Under the pieces are notes generated by a model that was given only the letters and a program-made list of their open reading frames with translations, did no database searches and was not told the DNA's origin. The translations under genes and the position numbers were made by a program. A DNA stretch of 64,000 nucleotides from Pelodera strongyloides (taxonomy: Eukaryota > Nematoda > Chromadorea > Rhabditida > Rhabditidae), in assembly GCA_036852015.1 (NCBI GenBank), contig JAANDG010000055.1, forward strand, positions 310,001-374,000, given 5' to 3'. Shown here in pieces: positions 37,097-48,857 of the stretch. How positions within the stretch are numbered: position 1 is the first letter of the stretch; every line of letters begins with the position of its first letter.

Positions 37097-37641
37097 GCCT
37101 GAACCATAAACAAAAATTAAATGACAGATAAGAAAACTACAACAACTTTAGCAATATACCATATCACCGAAAAAAATACATATGTGTCTCAAAAACAGCT
37201 TATGAAGATAAATATACATACTAAGAAAACAAAACATGTTTATTTAAGTTATCAACAAGACAAAAACAATAACAAAAACACATCCTAAAATAGCTAACAG
37301 CATACATCGACGGACTCGTTAATTAAACAACATCAAACAACTAAAATAATAAACGAAAAGGCTATAGTCAACAACGATTCCATAACGGAGTGCCTAACGC
37401 TGCCTACAAAGAAGTGTAAGTGTATGTAACCCAGATTACTTCGAAGCTAAGTACATATACACCCTCCCTCGGATAGGGATCGGGACTCAAAGCTTACTCA
37501 AATAACTAAACAAAACCAACAAACCTCACTAAAAAAAACTAATATTCTAGACTATTAAAGAGTTACAGTTACACTAAAAAAATCAACATAATTTCAACAA
37601 AATACGCAAACGAGCAAATCAAACCGGCCTTGATCAGCAAA

Positions 37642-39580
37642 TTACGAGATCGGAATAGTGTGCAGTAGGTGATCCTTGATCGCAACGTGCATACATTCGT
37701 AGACACTCGCGCACACCTAAAAAAATAGAGCCATAGGTTGTCTGTTCTTTAATTGGAGGCAAAACGATATACAATCCCTTATGGGCCGCAAACTGAAACT
37801 GTCGAAACCTAACAACACAATGACAAGGTCATACTAATGGTTACTCGTGGTGTATTGAAATCATGATGCTGACTGACGCCAGAGAAAGAATTCAAAGAAA
37901 CAAAGTATAAATAAACGGCTTACCTCCTTTGCAGAATTGAGAAGAGCAGAAACAGAGTCACAATGTACTCGGTTCTGCATCTCCACCATCACACACTTGT
38001 CCTTGCCCGAAACACTGGCCAGCTGAAATTTGGTTAAACATTTCATGTAAGTTCCTAAAAAAATATTACGGTACAGCGGGGGATTGATCATAAAATCATT
38101 GTCATTTGTCTACAAACCTGCCGTATTTTTGTGTTGTCCAGTATTTCGCTTTACGCTTTTTTATGTATTTGTTCACGCTGTATTATTTCGCTTTTGTTCT
38201 TCCAGAATAAAGTATTCAGTATAATATATTGGTGGAATAAACTACTTACCGTAAGTCTGGGCACCAAATCAGTCTCCTCTCTCGAATTGAGATCGCAGAT
38301 CGGTTGACCGTCAGCCAAACCGCAAGTTACCGCGCAAACTACACCCTGAATGAATATGAATGTGGCTATTGAAACTAATTATAAGCATATTCACCACCAA
38401 GAAGAACAAGAAACAATGTATGAGTATGAGACTTCAAACTGCGAAAAAAAAAGAAGTAGCAAATTACCTTCATCGGAATACCGGCATCACAGAGAGCAAG
38501 TGAAGCAGCATTAATGCACGCTGACAACATAGAACCGTCCTCCTGAATCGGTTTTTTTTAATATAACTTCAATGAAACTAAATATATAAACTAGATAAAA
38601 AAAATTGAAACGTGGAGAAGAGGAAACACGAAATAAACAAAAAAAGAACAATGAACCGACCTCAATCACGAGGCAATAAATATCAATCTGGGACCGAGGA
38701 AAGTTCTGTGTGAAAACGGCGGATTCAAACGCCTTTTCGATCAACTTCTCGATGTCAGCCATTTTTCTGTCCACTCCAGCTCTCCTATAATAATAAAGAG
38801 TTAAATTTTTGAATAATTCATTTTCGATTTTGGATAATAAAGACAGAATTCACAGAATTCTCCAGAAACGAAACGTAGAGACAAAACGTTGGCTGAGGCT
38901 AGTGATAGAAATATATTTAAAAAAAACCCACGGAAAACTACATATACATTCTATCTCATAAAATAATAAAACATGTTGTGGTAGTTACCAGTTAATGCCA
39001 ATGATAAAGAAAACGGACCAAGCAAACATCAGAAAGCAACATAAACTAAAACCAACTTCTTTCTCTTCTGATTTCTCTGCTTATTGGTGAAGCACTCCAC
39101 CTTGGATCTGATGAAGCAACGATCGTCGAGCATTCGACCACGCAGTGTCGGTTCATGGGGTCCGAAGACAGTGCACAGAACCTATAGAAGAATCACTTAA
39201 TAATAATAATAATTTATTACACCAGGGAGAAAAGACAACACAGAGCAAAATGTTTCAAAACCAAATGAGAATCACCGCAAAATGTTTCAAACCCTATTGA
39301 AATTCGTGGTAATTTGAAAATTGAGGCTTCTCATACATATATACGCCACGACAATACCACTGACCAGCACCGAGAACGGAGATTCGAATATTACTAAAAA
39401 ACACAAATATGACAATCTTCCTATATCCAAGCGATATAGGTTACATACCTGAGTGCTACCCTGTCTGAGGTACACGGAACCTTCAGCCAATGCATCAGTG
39501 CCCAGTTGGGCGGAAATATTACGGATCTGATGGGGACGACGTCCGTCGCAACGGAATCCATGCTCGTTGATGATCTTCAT
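37642..39580 (-). CDS. EXOSC4 (exos-4.1 in C. elegans): Exosome complex subunit Rrp41/EXOSC4, 241 aa, seven exons
   Basis: RNase PH-fold subunit of the six-member exosome ring, which holds and threads RNA for 3'-5' decay and rRNA processing in nucleus and cytoplasm. Exons: 39580-39449, 39181-39057, 38784-38661, 38542-38468, 38345-38250, 38022-37924, 37716-37642 (726 nt, phases agree). The family signature is clear: N-terminal RCDGRRPHQIRNI and AEGSVYLRQGSTQ, then VFGPHEP, RSQIDIYCLVIEEDGS, ACINAASLALCDAGIPM and the DLVPRLT region. Length matches the human protein (245 aa). The start codon overlaps the Tim9 stop codon (ATGA), and the nearest upstream acceptor (39621/39620) also serves the last Tim9 exon. 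Exon 2 uses a GTTGGT donor. Animal Rrp41 usually lacks catalytic activity; activity is not judged here. Confidence 0.95.
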
Positions 39581-40396
39581 TGTGAAGTGGGTGTGGTGTC
39601 TACGGTAGCGGGAGCGGTTTCTGAAAATATGTCTGCTTAAAAGAAATCACGACATGAACACTGGTAATAAATAAATTGAGACGAGGTCGTCCTTACATTA
39701 GTTCAGTTCACAGATGACAACTAAGGACAGAAATCCTGACCGTCCTGACGTGACACAAAAAATCCCAAATCCACTAATGAAGAACCAAAAAGGGCTAGGT
39801 CCAAATGCAATCACTGCTATCCTTACGTGACAGTGTGACACAAAAGAAACCTGTTTCAGTAGTAGTCGCTGTCGGAGCAGGAGCTTGAGTCTTTCGAGTA
39901 ATCGACTCAACAGCGGATTCGTTTCCTTGTTTGAACAGAAGCTTCGGTCCAAGATCAGCAAATACGAGCATCAAACGTCGGTTTACTCGCATATGCTTAT
40001 CAATGCCTGCAAAAGCATTGAAATTGGAATTTAGGGCAGCGAATGATAATATTCAATACGCACTATGGGTTGTGCACAACATGTCTCGTTTACCGCGATG
40101 AAGGAAGTAATCAACAGTACCTGTCACATACAACATTATCTACAGAAAAAGACATACATTTGGAGACACACGACTCCTCTGCACCGATAAGAGAGTGTTG
40201 GTTAAATTCGCCAACACAGCTCCGGAAACAACGCTCAGTCAAAGTATTGTAAACAGTCAAGAACTCTCTCAGCTGAAAGCATATCAATAAACAATGTTAT
40301 ATGTTAACAACAACTTTGCGTACCAGCACCAGCACCGGAAACCTATCATTATTTATTGAAAACGCCAACCTGTGTCAGATCTTGAATCTGATTCAT
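39577..40396 (-). CDS. TIMM9 (tin-9 in nematodes): Mitochondrial intermembrane-space chaperone Tim9, 113 aa, four exons
   Basis: Small Tim chaperone that, with Tim10, escorts hydrophobic precursors across the intermembrane space. Exons: 40396-40370, 40272-40158, 40006-39851, 39620-39577 (342 nt, in phase). The twin CX3C motifs are at residues 24-28 (CFRSC) and 44-48 (CVSKC), spaced as in the family. They are framed by [13 protein letters not shown] and [12 protein letters not shown], which match the conserved helices. The start ATG is 14 nt inside an exon that follows TTTCCAG, a likely trans-splice site. The protein has a longer than usual Thr/Ala/Pro-rich tail encoded partly by the last 44-nt exon. 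Its TGA stop shares TG with the ATG of Rrp41. Exon 1 uses a GTTGGC donor. Confidence 0.92.
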
Positions 40397-40410
40397 AAAC
40401 CTCGGATTAC

Positions 40411-41490
40411 CTGGAAAAAAAAACAGACTAAGAACACTGAATCAAAAGATGAAGAGAGGCAAATTATTGTCAAATGGACGCCGCCGATAAATAAGTCTTC
40501 CTCTAGAGCTACTACGACGAAGGTTTGATATAAGGGTCATATGCACACACAAAAACGTTGGAAAAGAATTAATTGGAGAAGTAAAATAGGACAAAAACAG
40601 AACCAAAAAGCACAAAATCTTCGAAAAAAATCTAGGAATTTGTGCACTTTTGCGGTAAAAGTGCCGCATACATCTTTAACCGTCTTTCTGGGACCTAGAG
40701 TGTGGACGCGTTTTAGAATTTACTACTGCATTACAGTATCAAATGTACTGTAAATGCACGTTTTTTGCGAAGTCCGTGCTATAGATTTCCAGTTCCGGAC
40801 CAGGGCGCGCTCCATTGAGGCAGGCGCCTTTCAGACCGCATAGTGGACGGAACATGTTCGCTCACGTGCGCCCGCTAGTTGAAACGACTGCTTTTTGGGG
40901 CAGATTTTTGCAGGCGGCCGGATGATTTGCCGTACCATTTGGTGTTTTGTTGCTAAATTTTTGTGCAGAAGTTCTGCCACGCAAATAATTCCAGATGGTA
41001 ATTGAATTGTAATTAGGCTACATAGGTCCAAACACTGAAAGAAACCGCTTCTTGGGCTTGTCGGATTTTTGTATGAATGGGCCCAGCACGCTTCCACTGC
41101 GGATATAAGGTACTTGAGGATTATGTAACAAATCGCCGTTTTCCCTCTTTATAAAATGTAAAGATACATTGTTATTGTTGACGCACTTCGTTTCTCATTG
41201 GGGCAAGTGCCCGCCTTTTTTTTGCTCCCGTGCATTGTCCAGCATTGGTTGACCCGAGAGAGCTAAACCCTTAGCTCTCTTTTTTTTCGACTTTCAACTA
41301 TTCTTTTCCTGTAGGGATGTTGAATATGCAACGAATTTCGCCTTCTATTCTAATCTCACCGGTGTCTTTGTCTGTTCTACTTTATCATTTGTTGTAAAAT
41401 ACGTGATTATACATCCACACAAGCTAACATTCTTTCAATCATTTATTTAGAACAAGACTGATTCGAAAGTATTGCAATTGCAGGCAGGTC
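40411..41490. promoter_or_regulatory. Divergent intergenic region between Tim9 and snapin-like genes
   Basis: About 1.1 kb separates two genes that point away from each other and start the two collinear clusters, so promoters for both must lie here. No motif is confidently identified. The 88-codon minus frame at 40831-41097 has no splice context or homology and was not taken as a gene. Confidence 0.4.
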
Positions 41491-42407
41491 ATGGCTTCAC
41501 CACGCACAAATGATCACCAAGTCTCTATTGATGGTGCCGAGCTTGCTCTGGCTGCAATTGCTCCGGCTCTCCAGCAATTGGAATCTCAGATTGTTGCCAC
41601 AAAGTCGAGCCAGTCAGAAATGAACAAGAAAATCACAGAAATGGCCGAAGTTAGTTCTTGTTCTCTCATTCTTTGATCGGCGGCTCTTTGACTGATAAGC
41701 GATGCCGCGAAAAGAGATATCACTGTTTAGTTTAGTCTTTTTACACGCCCACTATCTCTTCCTTTTGATGAATCGCAACACGCGAGTGAGAAATGACAAA
41801 TGCGCCTTTATTGAGAGCATGTGCTTCGTCAGCTTTGTGTTTTGTCGTTGTATTTTGTACTTGATATAATTGCGATTAACGCGAAAGCTATGAGCTATGA
41901 TACGAAATAAATCGCCACAACTTTTCTATAATTAATGTGCAGAGTAAGAAACTTTGAGATTTGCCACCAAACTAGAGTGGAGTGTTTGGTCCCAAATTCA
42001 CGGTCATTCCGCAAGGTTTTCAGTTTCTGCGAGAGCTTAATGAATCAAGCGAACCGTACGATCTAGTTTCTTATGATCTGAAGCTTGTTGACTGCAAGCG
42101 GCGTATGAGCAGCACTGGTTGGTTTATATATTTTTCGTATATAATTTTCTCGTGAGGTTGTCTTTGTTGTTTTCTCGTATTTGAGCGCCGCTCTCATTCA
42201 ACACATTACGTCTAGCATTTCTTCCTTTTGTCTATGACGAAGTTTCCATAAGGACTGCAAATTATGATTGCATTTTCTTTACCTTTAGCTCAGCAACTCG
42301 GTGATGTACATGATCGTCTCAGCAGACTGCAGCGTCAAATTGCCAGAGAAGCTTACAAACAGAAACAGAATATCAAGGGCGCAGTCCCTTCTCCACCTAG
42401 TAAATGA
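41491..42407 (+). CDS. Snapin-like BLOC-1/BORC subunit, 123 aa, three exons
   Basis: Small coiled-coil subunit shared by BLOC-1 (lysosome-related organelle biogenesis) and BORC (lysosome positioning), also linked to SNARE function. Exons 41491-41649, 42024-42117, 42289-42407 (372 nt, in phase). The pattern fits snapin (136 aa in human): APALQQLESQIVATKSSQSEM aligns with the first helix, and a later heptad-rich stretch (DVHDRLSRLQRQIAREA) with its conserved C-terminal helix, ending in a short PSPPSK tail. Assignment rests on pattern similarity, not an alignment. A TTGCAG acceptor lies about 10 bp before the ATG. Exon 2 uses a GTTGGT donor. It is first in a + strand gene series. Confidence 0.7.
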
Positions 42408-42419
42408 TTTAACTTATTA

Positions 42420-43190
42420 GGGCTAGCTTCACTTATTCTCAGCACTAGCACCATAGAACTTTTCGAAATATCTTGTAACCTTCAAATTGTTCATTTCTTT
42501 CTATCGCATTCATAAATTCGCATAGCTCTGTTCTAAATACAGATTGCTCATATAGGTTGATCATGCCCAAGTTTGTTGCTCATCATTAATGGTTGCTTAG
42601 TGCTTAGTTTGTTCTTCCTTTCCTGCTTCCTGCTCATTCCATATTCCATTCCCCAAAGCATAGTTTCATTCCTATTCCTGTTTGCTGCTTTATGTTTTAT
42701 TAAGTGAGTATGTTTGATTAATGGTCAGTGAGAAAACGCATGCTGTAGGTAATAGTCGATAAAAAAAGTCATATGTCCGATGTCACTGTCTCTAACTTTT
42801 AACTCTATGTGTGCTTTAGTCTGAACGTGCCTTAATTACGCTTACATGTGCCTTATTTACTTAATTTTCTTCAAATGTCTACTTGGAACCATACCTACCG
42901 CAATTGGTTTACTGTCAAACTATCAAGTTGTATATGCATGAATAATCTGTGATAGAGTATCATGTTATTGTTTCTATATCTATAATTTATTATTATGTGC
43001 CCATAACTAACCTGTGATAAAATGGTAAATTACAGTTCAGTCGTATTTTGCTTCAAATGTAGGTATTCATACCTCTCATCGATACTACCACTCTTTGATT
43101 TGTTGAAGACGTTACTACTTTTATTCACACCTCTTCTTCTTAATGGTGACTTTTGATTCATGTTGTTTTATTGATTTTTTCTTATATTTC
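42420..43190. other. Intercistronic spacer, no gene recognised
   Basis: It separates the snapin-like stop from the acceptor of the next ORF (43193). It is AT-rich without open frames of note. Confidence 0.6.
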
Positions 43191-43223
43191 AGGAATACAG
43201 TGCCCTAAATCCTAATATACATA

Positions 43224-43571
43224 ATGTATGCCGCTCCTTCTACTGAACTCACGGCTGTTTCAAAAGGCGAGCTTCGTGCAAAGCTGAAAGAGATGATGTG
43301 CGACGTTGAAAAGTTGTCCATACACTGTACCTTGGATAGAGAGTCGCACCTCATGCTCACACAAATATCCAAACAGACTGCGGCTCTAGATAAGCAGTTA
43401 GGTAGAACGACGGGTTCTGTCAATATGATTTCTACCCTACTCGATGAAATGTTTTCGTCGGCTGATTCCATTCAAGCTACAATACCTTCAATTTGCGAAA
43501 TGCAAGATCAACTCCGATCGATGGAGTGTACGACATACTTCTCTGATTCGTCTTTAGCTACTAAGCAATAG
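43224..43571 (+). CDS. 115-aa helical protein, possible BORC subunit (BORCS6/lyspersin-like)
   Basis: Single-exon ORF. ATTTCAG at 43187-43193 lies 30 bp upstream and can serve as a trans-splice acceptor. The product is almost wholly helical with hydrophobic heptads. The stretch around residues 65-100 (GSVNMISTLLDEM, then SIQATIPSICEMQDQLRSME) resembles the G(G/S)-(T/V)-x-x-M-x-TLM...Q-x-x-x-(M/D) pattern that I know from BORCS6. That resemblance is weak and unaligned. Its position next to a snapin-like gene (snapin is a BORC subunit) supports the idea. Otherwise it is a hypothetical small coiled-coil protein. Confidence 0.55.
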   Translation: MYAAPSTELTAVSKGELRAKLKEMMCDVEKLSIHCTLDRESHLMLTQISKQTAALDKQLGRTTGSVNMISTLLDEMFSSADSIQATIPSICEMQDQLRSMECTTYFSDSSLATKQ

Positions 43572-43818
43572 GTGTATTTGCCCTACCTTACCTTAGCTAA
43601 GGCCCTTAAGCTAAGGTTAGGCAGTTGTGCTACTATTGATGTTATGTAAGTACGTCGTGCTTTCTGCCGTAATATACAGGACAAAATCTGATAAACCCAA
43701 ATCACCTCTCTTGGAATGATTTCGAATTGTGATATGTTTCATTTTGTGTGTATATATGCCATTGTTCATTCGCGTTGATATACCTGTCGTAATTATAAGG
43801 ATATTGTGCCTTTATGTG

Positions 43819-43845
43819 AATAAAGCTGCTTATTTTCAGGGAACT
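43819..43845 (+). promoter_or_regulatory. Poly-A signal close to a trans-splice acceptor
   Basis: AATAAA at 43819-43824 is followed 15 bp later by TTATTTTCAG (43830-43839), and the IVD start ATG is at 43846. This compact arrangement of an upstream gene's poly-A signal and the next gene's acceptor is typical of nematode operons. Confidence 0.55.
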
Positions 43846-46800
43846 ATGTTGTCTGCGCGTGTTCTTCCCGCCGCCAGAGTTTTGCTACAATCCAGGTGAA
43901 GATTCAGTTTTTATTTAGACGTTTTTTGCCGTCTATGAAGCTGGGTAGTAACTTGCAATGGGGGATGGGACATAAGTTTGTTGTGTAAATGCTTGTGGTG
44001 TCCAGATTTGTTGCCTAAACGTATTGTGAGTGTTTCAATCACTCTGTGCTTGTAATAAGATCCGTAAATGGTGTGAGGTGTGAGCCAAGATCGTTGCCCT
44101 GGTAGGGTTTCATCCCCCCCCTCCCCAGATGAAGTTTGTTACGGTATCTGCCTTTGTTTCAGGGCAATGTCGGCCTACCCTATTCCGGATACCATGTTCG
44201 GACTTACGGAAGAGGAGCAGGCGGTCAGTTTTTTTTTACCGTTCTTTTTTGCGTTTTTGAGTTTTCAGTTATGCTCTGGCTGGCCTTGTCTGTTTTATGT
44301 GTCTCGGTCAGTTTTTGAGCATGTTTGACTCCGTATGAGGTACTTCTGCTTGATCCTGCCTGTTTTGAATGACAATGGTTGTACAAATCTGCTTGCCCAC
44401 GTCCTTTCTCTCTTGACGTTATTTTTTCGAGACTTGCTGAAGCGATGTGTACGTACGTATGTGTTGTGTTATATATTTATCAGAGAATTTCCTAAATGGC
44501 TTCATGTAGAGAAGTACAATGTGAACAGTGTGTAAATGATGTGATCTCTTTACTTGGAGGCTGAAACACAATGTGTTGTAAATTATAAAAACTGTAGACT
44601 ACTGTAAATTATAAAAAACAATTATAAAAATTAAAAAAAAATTTAATGCATAGATTGTCCAGTGCGAATGCTGGGGCTGTCGTTCTGTGACTTATGCACT
44701 GCATTATGGGTCAGATAGAAGTTTAGTTTAATTTCAGTATTTCAGTTGCGACAATCGGTGCGAGCAATTGCCGACAAGGAACTGGCGCCACATGCACAGG
44801 CAATTGACAGAGACAACAATTTTCCTCAGTTGAGGCAGTTCTGGAGAACACTAGGAGATAATGGGCTGCTAGGAATCACTGCGCCAGGTGTGTTCTTTGT
44901 TTTTGTTGTTCTCTACTCACCGTTTTTTTTACCATGTTTTAGTCCTTTTTTCTCTCATGATTCCTTCGGGTGTGCCTGGCAAATAGTAATAATCGCATTC
45001 ATTGTAAGTTTGTAATATATAACTTTTTGAAAGCTGATAATTTATAACGATATTATGAGAGGTTGTTCGGTAGTTGTCGCTCGAAAATGTAATAACAATT
45101 TGCTTTAGAAAAGTACGGTGGTTCGGCGATGAACTATTTCTCGCATGTGCTCGCTATGGAGGAGTTGTCTCGAGCTTCTGGTGCTATCGCGCTCTCCTAT
45201 GGTTTGTATTTACGAATCCATTGTTCTATATGCCATGCATTTTTTATCATATATATTCGATAAGTTGACTAATTATGTATCGTATTCTAATTCTGACTGT
45301 AATTCGGTTCCATCAACCCGGATTCCTGATTGGCTCAGAACAACTGCGGAAGCTACTGTAAATTAGCATAGTTTACTGAAGCGTATCTTTGATACATTAT
45401 GTGTCTGCTAAGCTTAATATGCCGTCTCATTTTTGATACTTGTTCTATCGATGCCTTGACCCTGTTCTGGTATTGTTTCCAGGTGCTCACTCGAACCTTT
45501 GTGTGAATCAAATTGTGCGTAATGCAAATGAACAGCAAAAGGAAAAGTACCTACCTAAGGTAAGTTTCTTCATGCAGTGAGTTTCATATATCATGTATCG
45601 TTTCCCATCTCCATGTTACACCTGCTGTTAGTAGTTCGTAGTTCGTTTCCCTGTTCCCTGCACCATCGACTATAGCAACTGTGTATTTTTTCGATTTTGA
45701 GATCTACCTTAGAACATAGAATACGTAAGCACTTGTTCAAACGTGAGTAGTTTTGTTGATATTATATAATTGCTATGATTAGTTTTGTTGTACGTTAGTT
45801 GCCACAATCCCATAGTATCGTAGTTGGCTAGTTGGCATGTGTTTCGTGTATCCAAGCTTTCTCTGTTGTTAGCTCATCTCCGGCGAACATATCGGCGCGC
45901 TTGCCATGTCGGAGGCTGGTGCCGGATCAGATGTGGTGAGCATGAAATTGCGGGCTGAGAAAAAGGGAGATAAGTGAGTTAGTTGGCTGTTCGAGCTTGG
46001 ATCATGGTTCTGTTTTCTACTGCTTGGCACAGGCACAGCTTGTCCCTTCCCATGCTTTGCGAAATTAGGTATGAGTTTTAGTGAGCTTTAAGCTTTTGTA
46101 GTTTGTAGTTTAGAAACGCCTATCTTTTCAACGAAAATAATGTAGGTACTTTCATAAAGATAGTAGAGAAGTGTTATTTTGAGTGTCGATTAGAGAGTAA
46201 GAGGATAACCGCCTGATGCTAAGGGAAGGCACAATTGTTCTTAGTTAGTGGTCCTAGTTCAGACGACTACAGATCGCTTATTTTTTTTTGTTTACCTTAG
46301 ATACGTGCTGAACGGAACGAAATTCTGGATCACGAACGGACCTGATGCTGATGTTTTGGTTGTATATGCAAAGACTGACCCATCCAAGCATCAACACGGA
46401 ATCACTGCGTTCCTTGTCGAAAAGGTACGGGTTTATTTATTCTTCTTGGGATATTTGTGAATATTTACTACGACGGTATTTTGTATTGTACGCATATGTT
46501 ATTTTTCCGGTGATGTAAGCTTTAGCTTGAAACATTGCATATGCGCAGAGATTTGATCTTAGCACGTTAAGATACTGTGATTGTTTATTATTTCTTATCG
46601 TTGTTGGGTTTGATTTGGATCTCTGGTTAAGTAAGTTCCACGATTTTGTTAGTCACTTTATTTTTAAAGCTTACATGTGCATAGGAACATCCTTTCTTAA
46701 TGGGGTTTCCAAGTATTTTGGAACTTCACGAGAATATTTGTTTAATTTTTCGTATTATATTTATATGTGCAAGTTTCGTGCAGAAATACGGCAGTATTGA

Positions 46801-48857
46801 CAGAATCACACCGAGTTGTTGGGTTACTTGGAAATTGGAAACCGCATTATACTCTTGTTATTGCAGTCCTTCCCCGGTTTCTCCACCTCGCCAAAATTGG
46901 ATAAGCTTGGAATGCGCGGTTCCAATACGTGTGAATTGGTGTTCGACAATTGCGAAGTGCCAGGTTCGTTCTTTTTTTTACATCAAGATAGAACTGTAAC
47001 CTAGGTATATCATGTTTATCTGTTGTTTTGTGTGTATGCATTACCCTGTAAAGGGTGATAACTTCTCTAAAATGTAGTTTGTCAATAAACTATGCCAAGT
47101 TGTATTGTACTGCTTCTCCTAATTTACTCGTTTTTTAGCGGAGAACGTATTGGGCGCAACTGGCAAGGGAGTTTATGTGCTGATGACTGGTCTCGATTAC
47201 GAGAGACTTGTACTGTCCGGAGGACCTTTGGGGTAAGTTCTGTTTAGGAGACTTACACTTAGGCTTAGGCTTAGGGTAAGTGTTTGACATGCTCGAAGGC
47301 CCTTACAATTAGTATGTCCTTACTGTATTGATGATGTAGGGTCCTTAGTCCTTATAAATCATACAGTCATGGCTTTGACATGAAATTGTGCCTTCTTTTC
47401 TAAAAACAAATGGCCGTCTTCATAAACACATAAACAAAAACAGTAATTAATTTTTTAGTCTAATGCAAGCAGCTTGTGATTCCGCCTTCGATTATGCTCA
47501 TCAGCGCAAGGCTTTTGGACAGAGAATCGGAGAATACCAGGTATGTTTATTCAGTTGGCTAATGATGGTGATTGGTGATATGATGCTCTATACTATCCTT
47601 CTTTACGTAGGTACTTTTTTTTATTGCCACTGAACTGTATATGTACGAACAACTACGGCTGCGGTGCCGGAAACAGCGAGACTATTTAAGATCAGAATAT
47701 TGTTGTTAACACTATCAATAGTTATTGTTTTTCATATGTCAGCCATAAATTATAGTCCATCTATTCTCTTTCTAGTCTGACAAGATGGCCATTTACCTAT
47801 GACGTAAGTTTTGGCCATACACATATGACGTAAGTTTATGTTTATATGTATATGTAATATATTACAGTTGCTGCAAGGCAAGATGGCTGATATGTACACG
47901 ACGCTGAATGCATGCAGAGCCTATTTATATGCGGTGGCCAAGGCAGCCGATAAGGGAAACGTCAGTAATAAGGTGGGTGAACTGGGATTATGTTTGTGTA
48001 TGCGGTATGTGAGTGAGTGTGTATGAAGGCTTGATAGAAGGTTCCAGTCCCTACGCGGAAGCTTCGTCCTTGGAGTACCTCATTTAATGCGTAAGCATAG
48101 GCAAGTTATTTTTGGAAAGATGGAATCCCTCTTTTTTCAAGAAGGAAAGAACTTTGGGATTATCTTATGTTCTTCTTTATTTGTATTGATTGTTAATGAA
48201 TAATAAACCGTTATTATGTTCACTTAGACTGATTATTACAGGACTGTGCTGGTGTCATCCTCTACTTGGCAGAAAAGGCCACCCAGGTGTGCTTGGACGC
48301 GATTCAGATTCAAGGTTTGTTGATTTTGTTTTTTAAATTCGTAACTTTTTGCGTTAGTAAATTATGTACGGTTCGATTGCGCTGTGTCTGCGTACATATG
48401 TCTGTTGTGATAAATTATGAAATTAGTCAATTTCGTGTAAATTCATAGTTATTGGGCTTATCTTATGAAAGGCTCTCTTATCTGGGTGTTATTTATGAAT
48501 TGTTTAGGAGGCAATGGCTACATCAATGACTACCCAAGCGGACGTCTCATGCGTGATGCCAAGCTGTACGAAATTGGAGCTGGAACCAGCGAGGTTTGTT
48601 ACTTGTAGAAGTAAAAGTGTTTTGGACTTTCTTTGTTCTTCTTCAATGTTTCCTTATGTATGGAGTCTTTCTATTGTTGACTTTTATGCGCTGGGTGGGA
48701 TCCTTATTTTATTTATTCGGCGTGGGAATGTTTGACCGTTTGACATTGCAGTGGGCAATTGGTCTGAAATTATTTTGTGTTAAAAGTTTACAGTTGCGCT
48801 TTCCAGGTCCGACGTTTGATCATTGGGCGAAGTCTGAACAAGGAATACGCCGACTAA
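43846..48857 (+). CDS. IVD (ivd-1 in C. elegans): Isovaleryl-CoA dehydrogenase, mitochondrial, 411 aa, 14 exons
   Basis: FAD-dependent acyl-CoA dehydrogenase that converts isovaleryl-CoA to 3-methylcrotonyl-CoA in leucine breakdown, passing electrons to ETF in the mitochondrial matrix. Exons: 43846-43895, 44163-44223, 44746-44887, 45109-45201, 45483-45559, 45873-45973, 46301-46424, 46867-46963, 47139-47232, 47459-47540, 47868-47972, 48242-48314, 48508-48593, 48807-48857 (1236 nt, in phase). Presequence [17 protein letters not shown]. Acyl-CoA dehydrogenase blocks: [40 protein letters not shown] and [12 protein letters not shown]. The IVD-type catalytic Glu is in [19 protein letters not shown] (Glu about residue 270), at the position that separates IVD from other family members. 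Length agrees with human IVD. No defect is seen. Confidence 0.95.
46699..46850. repeat. MITE, ATGGGGTTTCC family, in IVD intron 7
   Basis: It starts AATGGGGTTTCCAAGTATTT and ends TTGGAAACCGCATTA, just 16 bp before the exon 8 acceptor. It is interposed between any branch region and the 3' splice site. Confidence 0.75.

Noticed and set aside
37096..39580. Frameshift or pseudogene status for Rrp41
   Set aside because: All seven exons join in phase and give the family length; no defect remains.
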